A stretch of DNA of 64,000 nt, from the NCBI RefSeq assembly GCF_019966495.1, contig NZ_JAIMIA010000021.1, forward strand, positions 1-64,000, in the 5' to 3' direction. Both the position numbers and the translations under genes were made by a program. Position 1 is the stretch's first letter; each line of letters begins with the position of its first letter. The notes below the pieces were generated by a model. The model searched no databases, had not been told where the DNA came from, and was given only the letters and a program-made list of their open reading frames with translations. Positions 58,696 through 64,000 of this stretch are shown in pieces. This DNA comes from Tateyamaria pelophila (GTDB lineage: Bacteria > Pseudomonadota > Alphaproteobacteria > Rhodobacterales > Rhodobacteraceae).

Positions 58696-60800
58696 GCTTC
58701 GAAGCCTACCCGCTTGTTTCGGATTGGTTAAACGCTCATGACGACCGCTTGCTGATCCACACCGGCAAGGTCGATATCGGCCAACGCATATCTACAGCCC
58801 TGATCCGGATCGTCCAAGAAGAACTGTCGCTGCCCCCGTCGAGATTGGACATTGCCCCTGTGCGGACGGGCCATGCGCCGGACGAAGGGATCACATCGGG
58901 CAGTAATTCGATCGAACAATCGGGCCGCGCCGTAGCGGCCGCTGCTGCGACTGTTCGTGCGACGATCCTGGACCTGGCCGTGAGCCGACACGGCGGCGCG
59001 GCAGCGGATTGGAAGATTGACGACGGGTTCGTACATCGCCCCGGAACCAACCTTCGGCTGGACCTGATCGACCTCATTCGCGATCTGCCGCCCGATTTGC
59101 CGATTGATCCCGGCCGACCGCGACATGTCCCGGAACAGGCACCGCTTCCAGCCATGCGCGGCATCGATGACATGGTTCAGGGCAGCTTCACTTTCGTCCA
59201 CGACCTTGACCTGCCGAGCATGTGGCATGCGCGGCGCATAAGCCCACCGCATGCCAAGGCGACGCTCCGCGACATCGATCAGACCAAAATCGAGAATATC
59301 GAAGCCAAAGGATTGCAGATCATCCGTGACGGCAGCTTTGTTGCAGTGGCAGGGGCCGGGGAATGGGATGTGGTCAAAGCCGCGACCAGTCTCGGGCTGG
59401 CCTGCACCTGGGATCAGGGGGGGGGCCTGCCCGAAACCGATATTTCGGCGCAGCTCGCACCGGAAAACGCCGAACGTTTCCGCGTGGTAGACGGGACCCC
59501 GCAAAACGGTTCTGTCCCTGCGCCGCTCGATGCGCCTGACATGAGCGCGCGGTTCGAACGTCCTTACCAGATACACGGTGCGCTGGCCCCGTCCGCCGCA
59601 TTGGCCGAATGGACCGGCGACACCCTGCTTCTGCGCAGCCACAGCCAGGGGATCTATCCGCTGCGCGCGGCCATTGCCGACAGTCTTGGCCTAACAACGT
59701 CTCAGGTCGAGATCACGCATGTGCCGGGTTCTGGCTGTTACGGTCATAACGGTGCAGATGACGCGGCATTTGAGGCCGCACTGATCGCGATGGCCCGTCC
59801 CAACACACCCATCTTGCTGAAATGGAGCCGCGAGGACGAACACGTCTGGGAACCTTTCGCCCCGGCGATGGCGGTTCAGGTTGATGCAAAGCTGGCGGAT
59901 GGCCGGATCATCGCATTCTCTGCCGAGGCCTACAGCGACACCCATCGGGGGCGGCCCCGTCCCGGGCCAAACCGTGCGGGCCCCGCGAAATTGCTGGCCA
60001 ACCGGTTCAGAGCCATTGCCATGGACGCCTACGTGTCGCCTCCCAATATGGGCACTCACGCAGGAATGCACAGGAACCTCGATCCAGCCTATGCCTTCCC
60101 CGACAAGCGGCTGGTCAAGAACCTTGTCCGCGGCCTGCCGCACCGCACCTCCGCCATGCGATGCCTTGGGGCCGTAGCGAATGTTTTCGCCATCGAAAGC
60201 TCCATGGATGAAATCGCCCGGCAGGCGGATGCTGACCCGATCGCGTTTCGGCAAGCGCATCTCGATGATCCCCGTGCCTGTGCCGTGCTGCACGAACTTG
60301 ACCGCCGTATACAGGCGCGCGGGCAACTGCGCGATGGTATCGGCCGCGGGATCGCCTATGCCCAGTACAAGAACGTGATGACCCGCGTCGGCGTCGCGGT
60401 CGAAGTTGCGGTCACCGATACCGCCGAGGTCCGTTTGGACCATGCAATCATCGTCGCTGACGCAGGCCGGGTGATTGATCCGCTTGGCCTGACGGCACAA
60501 CTCGAGGGCGGGTTCATGCAGGCGGCCAGTTGGGCGCTTTGCGAAGAGGTCAGATGGGATCGTGATGGCATCATGTCTCGCGATTGGGACAGTTATCCGG
60601 TGATCCGCTTCGACAATGTTCCGGTGATTGATGTCGTTTTGCTCAACACGTCTGACCAGCCATCCGTCGGTGCCGGAGAAGCATCCCCCGGCCCGACCGT
60701 CGCGGCCATTGCCAACGCAATCTACGACTGTATTGGCCTCAGATTGCGGCGCATGCCGTTTACCGCAGACGCCTTGACGCAGGCAGCCCTTGAGATTTGA
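58692..60800 (+). CDS. Molybdopterin-binding large subunit of a molybdenum hydroxylase
   Basis: This 702-residue protein is the molybdenum subunit of the IorB/nicotinate dehydrogenase-like branch of the xanthine oxidase family. It opens SDWLNAHDDRLLIHTGKVDI and ends with the catalytic-glutamate motif SVGAGEASPGPTVAAIANAI. Such enzymes hydroxylate N-heterocycles or aldehydes. It overlaps the [2Fe-2S] gene by ATGA. No Tat signal is seen, so it is probably cytoplasmic. A run of nine G at 59417-59425 (encoding QGGGL) is a possible slippage site. The substrate is unknown; the operon's transporter and decarboxylase-like gene suggest an aromatic or N-heteroaromatic acid. Confidence 0.88.
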   Translation: MSFEAYPLVSDWLNAHDDRLLIHTGKVDIGQRISTALIRIVQEELSLPPSRLDIAPVRTGHAPDEGITSGSNSIEQSGRAVAAAAATVRATILDLAVSRHGGAAADWKIDDGFVHRPGTNLRLDLIDLIRDLPPDLPIDPGRPRHVPEQAPLPAMRGIDDMVQGSFTFVHDLDLPSMWHARRISPPHAKATLRDIDQTKIENIEAKGLQIIRDGSFVAVAGAGEWDVVKAATSLGLACTWDQGGGLPETDISAQLAPENAERFRVVDGTPQNGSVPAPLDAPDMSARFERPYQIHGALAPSAALAEWTGDTLLLRSHSQGIYPLRAAIADSLGLTTSQVEITHVPGSGCYGHNGADDAAFEAALIAMARPNTPILLKWSREDEHVWEPFAPAMAVQVDAKLADGRIIAFSAEAYSDTHRGRPRPGPNRAGPAKLLANRFRAIAMDAYVSPPNMGTHAGMHRNLDPAYAFPDKRLVKNLVRGLPHRTSAMRCLGAVANVFAIESSMDEIARQADADPIAFRQAHLDDPRACAVLHELDRRIQARGQLRDGIGRGIAYAQYKNVMTRVGVAVEVAVTDTAEVRLDHAIIVADAGRVIDPLGLTAQLEGGFMQAASWALCEEVRWDRDGIMSRDWDSYPVIRFDNVPVIDVVLLNTSDQPSVGAGEASPGPTVAAIANAIYDCIGLRLRRMPFTADALTQAALEI

Positions 60801-60847
60801 CGAGACGTACCGAACCATTCTTGGGGTAGAGGGAACGGATTCTGGAA

Positions 60848-60870
60848 CAGGGCGGCACGCGGCCGCCCTG
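60848..60870. terminator. Hairpin between convergent genes, probable bidirectional terminator
   Basis: CAGGGCGGC, 5-nt loop ACGCG, GCCGCCCTG form a perfect 9-bp GC-rich stem between the molybdenum-subunit stop (60800) and the GMC oxidoreductase stop (60875). No T-run on either side. Confidence 0.5.
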
Positions 60871-60874
60871 CTGA

Positions 60875-62704
60875 TCAGGCGGCTGCGCGTTTTGCAGCCT
60901 GATCAGCGACAATCATATCTGCCGCCTTTTCGCCGATCATGATGGACGCCGCATTGGTGTTACCGCTGATGATATCCGGCATCACACTCGCATCGGCGAC
61001 CCGTAGGTTGGCAACGCCTTGAACCCGCAGTTTTGCGTCCACAACATCGCCCATCCGGCAGGTCGACACCAAATGATATACGGTCGTCGAGTAATGCAGC
61101 GCCATGTTTTCCAGCAACGCATCGCTTGGCGGCTCACCCGGAACATAGCCATGCTTGCGCCCCAGTTCCGGCGGAATGTTCAGCGGCCCGGGTTTCACCT
61201 CGCCCTGCCAGTTGTCGATGATGTCCAGGCATTTGCGCATCACGGCCACCATGACTTTCAAATCATGGGGATCGCTGAAATAGTTCATCCGGATGATCGG
61301 CGCGTCCGCAGGGTCCGAACTGGCCAGTACGATTTCTCCGGTGCTGTGCGGCAAAACCGGATTGGCGAGCAGGATGATGTTCTCCGCCGTCACGGCCAGG
61401 GACGCATCGGCATCCTCGAAATAGGTCGAGAGGTCGATCCGGAGCCGATCGCCAAGCAGCCCAGCATCATAACCGCAAGGGACGAATCCGATTTGGGCAT
61501 CATGGCTGTGCGCGTCCCCGAGCCCGGTCGAAAAGAATGCGACCGCATCATAGAGCGAGGACGAAACGAGGCTTTCTCCCGTCTCCATCCATTGGCCCAC
61601 GCGCCGTTCCGCTTCGGCCTTCAACCCGGCAAGCTCTGGTGGCAGGTTGGCATCATCCGCCGGATCGGCGGGCAAGGGGCCGGCAGGCGCGCGCAGGGCG
61701 TCCGGCCCAGCCGATATTCCAACCTCGACCACCGGCACGCCGATACCGGGCGCGGGAAAGAACATCGCGCAATGCAGATGGTCCTTGAGGTTTTTGCCAA
61801 CGCCGGGCAATTCGACCTGACAGGGGATATCCACCGCCTCAAGCTCGCGACGCGGGCCGATCCCAGACAGCATCAGAATTTGCGGCGAGCCGACGGCCCC
61901 TGCGCTCAGGATGACCTCGCGCGACGCGCTGATGCTGTGTAAATTGCCGTCCGCATCCCGATATTCGATCCCGGTGGCGGTGGGCACATCATCGCCCGAC
62001 AAAAGGATTCGGGTCACATGGGCGTTGGTTATGATCTCAAGATTGCTCCGACTCTCCGTCTCGCCCTGCACAAAGGCGCGGTAGGTGCTGGACCGCATGC
62101 CGTTGCGCGTCGTTGTCTGAAACAGCGAACTGACACCCGCAGGCCCACCCCGGTCGCGCCCATTGTAGTCGCCTCGTGGGATGCCGGTGGCTTCGGCCGC
62201 TTCGACAAAAGAGCGTGACCCCGGAATGACCGGTGAGCGCACTGAAACGCCGAGCGGTCCGCCTGTTCCATGCGCGGCGCCGTCGACCGAAATCTCGTTG
62301 CTCGGCGTCAGGTCTTCGCTTTTGATAAAATAGGGCAGCACGTCCTCATAGCTCCACCCGGTCGCGCCACTGTCTGCCCAGGCGTCGAAATCGCCAGGGT
62401 GGCCGCGCACATAAGCCATGTAGTTCAGCCCCGAGGATCCCCCCAGCATCTTGCCGCGCGGGACAGGCATGATGTTGTCGATCAATCCCAGCCCCGCATT
62501 GCCGGGATCGGCTGTATACATCCAATCCACCGTCGGATCGAGTTGCAGGCTTGCCACTGCCGCGGGCATCATCTCGTGATCTGGCGGATGACCTCCGGCC
62601 TCCACCAGCGCAACCCGCATATCCGGGTTTTCACTGAGGCGCGCGGCAATGACGGCGCCCGCCGAACCGCCGCCGACAACGATGAAATCGAAGGTATCCG
62701 ACAT
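60875..62704 (-). CDS. GMC family oxidoreductase
   Basis: This 609-residue flavoprotein has the GMC signature: FAD-binding FIVVGGGSAGAVIAARLSE near residue 10, the PRGKMLGGSSGLNYMAYVRG motif near 80, and the catalytic histidine/asparagine region YHLVSTCRMGDVVDAKLRVQ, with NAASIMIGEKAAD at the end. Such enzymes (choline dehydrogenase, alcohol oxidases) oxidise alcohols. I chose ATG 62704 with GGGAGG upstream; the longer frame adds an unconserved tail. It is convergent with the catabolic operon, so a link to the pathway is possible but not shown. The usual GMC length is 530-560; an insertion around residues 310-400 accounts for the extra length. Confidence 0.88.
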   Translation of the reverse strand: MSDTFDFIVVGGGSAGAVIAARLSENPDMRVALVEAGGHPPDHEMMPAAVASLQLDPTVDWMYTADPGNAGLGLIDNIMPVPRGKMLGGSSGLNYMAYVRGHPGDFDAWADSGATGWSYEDVLPYFIKSEDLTPSNEISVDGAAHGTGGPLGVSVRSPVIPGSRSFVEAAEATGIPRGDYNGRDRGGPAGVSSLFQTTTRNGMRSSTYRAFVQGETESRSNLEIITNAHVTRILLSGDDVPTATGIEYRDADGNLHSISASREVILSAGAVGSPQILMLSGIGPRRELEAVDIPCQVELPGVGKNLKDHLHCAMFFPAPGIGVPVVEVGISAGPDALRAPAGPLPADPADDANLPPELAGLKAEAERRVGQWMETGESLVSSSLYDAVAFFSTGLGDAHSHDAQIGFVPCGYDAGLLGDRLRIDLSTYFEDADASLAVTAENIILLANPVLPHSTGEIVLASSDPADAPIIRMNYFSDPHDLKVMVAVMRKCLDIIDNWQGEVKPGPLNIPPELGRKHGYVPGEPPSDALLENMALHYSTTVYHLVSTCRMGDVVDAKLRVQGVANLRVADASVMPDIISGNTNAASIMIGEKAADMIVADQAAKRAAA

Positions 62705-62926
62705 GATTTGTTTTCCTCCCAGAAAGTAATGCTCCGCGATCTCCCGAAGCCGTCCCGCGAGGATGGTAGCAGCACTGGTCGAAAGCAATCAAATTGCGCG
62801 GTGGTCAGTTGAATAGCATGTCTTGTTCCGCTCAGGAGGCTGCACAAGCTCAACACCGATCCATGAGATCCCGGCGCATCATCGGCGTGTGGCGCCGGCT
62901 TTCATCAGGGTTTGCCCCCGTTGTGA

Positions 62927-63274
62927 TCAGCATCTCGAGGTCGAGTTCGGACCCTGTGACCTGACGCAGGTGCAGGATACACCGTGGGCACAAAGTCCCG
63001 AACTCTCGTCGCACTCCACACTTTCGGCTGCTGTTGGGGACAAAAGCGTATCACCCGGTTGCTCGGACGCATCGAACGCCACAACGATCCGGCATGTCGC
63101 TGCGGCTGCGATGGGCCCATTCGGGCAAGTATAATGCCCGTCCAGCGCTTCATGACCAAATTCTTTAATCTCCGGCCTCATAAAGACCAACCGGCGGAAC
63201 ATGCTGCACGTCTCGGTCTTTGCAGGCGCTGCCGCCATGACAGACACAAGCGCCAAACACCTCAGGGCAGTCAA
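62927..63274 (-). CDS. Doubtful small secreted-type protein
   Basis: This 115-codon frame begins with TTG 63274, preceded by GGAGG at a suitable distance. The N-terminus (TALRCLALVSVMAAAPAKTE) looks like a signal peptide. The mature part contains several cysteines (HYTCPNG, ATCRIVV, VECDESSGLC) and no family that I recognise. The non-ATG start and lack of neighbours make it doubtful; it could be a secreted peptide or noise. Confidence 0.3.
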   Translation of the reverse strand: MTALRCLALVSVMAAAPAKTETCSMFRRLVFMRPEIKEFGHEALDGHYTCPNGPIAAAATCRIVVAFDASEQPGDTLLSPTAAESVECDESSGLCAHGVSCTCVRSQGPNSTSRC

Positions 63275-63530
63275 TGAAACCTCCGCGAAGCGTTATCAAG
63301 CCGCAGCCGGTCAGGCGACCGACGGCACCGCAAGCCAACCCACTTGTCGGGCCGCACACGCGCCCGATCCGCTCTTTACGGAGCCATCGCTGTCGCGGGC
63401 CTCGTCATACCTGACCCAAGGTCTGACCGTGCGCTCTTTGAAACTGCAGGGGCAGTTTCTCACAATCACCCAAAGGCATCGCTGACCATGACGCAGGGTT
63501 GGGCAGGACTTCGATCAAGGCGCAATCGAT

Positions 63531-63552
63531 CCGCACGCAGATCTGCGTGCGG
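63531..63552. terminator. Palindromic hairpin at the AI-2E gene end
   Basis: CCGCACGCAGATCTGCGTGCGG is a perfect palindrome (9-bp stem with a GATC loop), 15 nt past the AI-2E family stop. A T-rich stretch follows on the plus strand only, so the direction of termination is not settled. Confidence 0.55.
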
Positions 63553-63567
63553 GGTTTCTTGATCATA

Positions 63568-64000
63568 TCAAAGCTTCGGGCTGTTGTTTTGAGCTTCGGC
63601 ACGGGATTGACGACCATCGTCGATCCAAAGAAACACCAATTCATAAAGTACGGCCAAAAGGATGGGCCCAATGAAGAGCCCCGGCAAACCAAATGCGATT
63701 GTGCCGCCCAACACGCCGATGACGACCACAACGATCGGCGTACCTAGCCCTCGGCTCATCAGTATCGGCTTCATGATATTTTCCGTTGCATAGATCGGCA
63801 CCATCGCAAGCGTAAACAGCAGCGCTGTGGTCCAATCGTTGGTAACCCAAATCCAGATCACCGTCGGAGCCATCACTATACCAGCGCCAATTTGCGAAAT
63901 CGCCAGCAAAAGTGCCAACACCGCCAACAGCCCGGCATGCGGCACACCCGCCAACAAAAGCGCGCCTCCAAACGCAATGGCCTCCAACAGAGCAATCCCG
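63568..64000 (-). CDS. AI-2E family transporter, partial
   Basis: Only the C-terminal part of the gene is inside the window; the frame stays open to the right edge. It has hydrophobic segments (GLLAVLALLLAISQIGAGIV, ALLFTLAMVPIYATENIMKP) and the GLGTPIVVVVIGVLGGTIAFG motif characteristic of AI-2E/PerM-like membrane proteins. Members export autoinducer-2 or act as sodium/proton antiporters; the role here is unknown. The last residues (DDGRQSRAEAQNNSPKL) form a polar tail. The palindrome at 63531-63552 follows the stop. Confidence 0.8.
   Translation of the reverse strand, partial: GIALLEAIAFGGALLLAGVPHAGLLAVLALLLAISQIGAGIVMAPTVIWIWVTNDWTTALLFTLAMVPIYATENIMKPILMSRGLGTPIVVVVIGVLGGTIAFGLPGLFIGPILLAVLYELVFLWIDDGRQSRAEAQNNSPKL

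Larger units (their letters stand above)
62705..63567. other. Long intergenic region with at most one weak candidate gene
   Basis: About 860 nt lie between the GMC gene start and the AI-2E gene end. Frames are short and uncertain; one candidate is listed separately (62927-63274), and a palindromic terminator-like element lies at 63531-63552. No tRNA-like cloverleaf was noticed. Confidence 0.45.

Noticed and set aside
1-64000. CRISPR arrays, tRNA/rRNA genes, prophage genes or a replication origin
   Set aside because: No regularly spaced repeats, cloverleaf-like sequences, phage structural genes or dnaA-box cluster were seen on reading both strands by eye; a tRNAscan or covariance search was not possible.

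Overview
The window looks like chromosomal DNA of a Roseobacter-group alphaproteobacterium (Rhodobacterales). Direct support is the Alphaproteobacteria-specific general stress apparatus (NepR anti-sigma factors, EcfG sigma factor, HWE/HisKA_2-type kinase), many EcfG-type promoters, tightly packed GC-rich operons with ATGA/GTGA overlaps, and several ABC and TTT uptake operons. No rRNA, tRNA, CRISPR array or prophage was seen.

Region 1 (1-24.2 kb) is a general-stress island. It opens with the end of an IS21-like element that truncates a small PLDc_N-type membrane gene. nepR, a PRC-barrel protein, DUF3140, a decayed otsB remnant and a VTT membrane protein follow. Next comes a nepR-like/ecfG/histidine-kinase operon, then a phospholipase D, HdeD and a small membrane protein, a Trk/Ktr K+ system, an FNT channel, an SDR, a GH13 enzyme, an amidoligase/glutamine-amidotransferase pair, a MATE exporter, Rho_N-like and DUF2945 proteins, a membrane-anchored SDR, a coiled-coil protein, a Na/Pi cotransporter and a DUF3604 protein. 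By eye I find eleven exact GGAAC-N16/17-CGTT boxes correctly oriented in front of these genes, plus two TGAAC variants. The island therefore reads as one physically clustered EcfG regulon.

Region 2 (24.4-32.0 kb) is a minus-strand ABC sugar/acid uptake operon with cupin, HpcH/HpaI aldolase and hydrolase genes, facing a FadR-type regulator across a perfect 16-bp palindrome.

Region 3 (32.1-36.5 kb) is a compact cell-envelope module: a subtilisin-like lipoprotein, a membrane anti-sigma-like protein, an ECF sigma factor and an RTX protein. Three of its genes carry the same TGAACC-N16-CGAC promoter, seen nowhere else in the window.

Region 4 (36.7-46.8 kb) is a sulfate-ester operon: two active-looking cytoplasmic sulfatases, a sulfatase paralogue lacking its catalytic residues, a formylglycine-generating enzyme, an ABC importer and an IclR regulator with tandem operators.

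Region 5 (47.1-49.3 kb) holds a membrane protein and a glutamate decarboxylase pseudogene.

Region 6 (49.8-62.7 kb) is a GntR-controlled catabolic cluster: FAH hydrolase, dihydroxyphthalate decarboxylase-like protein, TauE/SafE permease, TctCBA transporter, LVIVD propeller protein, OsmC protein, two-subunit molybdenum hydroxylase and a GMC oxidoreductase. The right edge cuts an AI-2E family permease.
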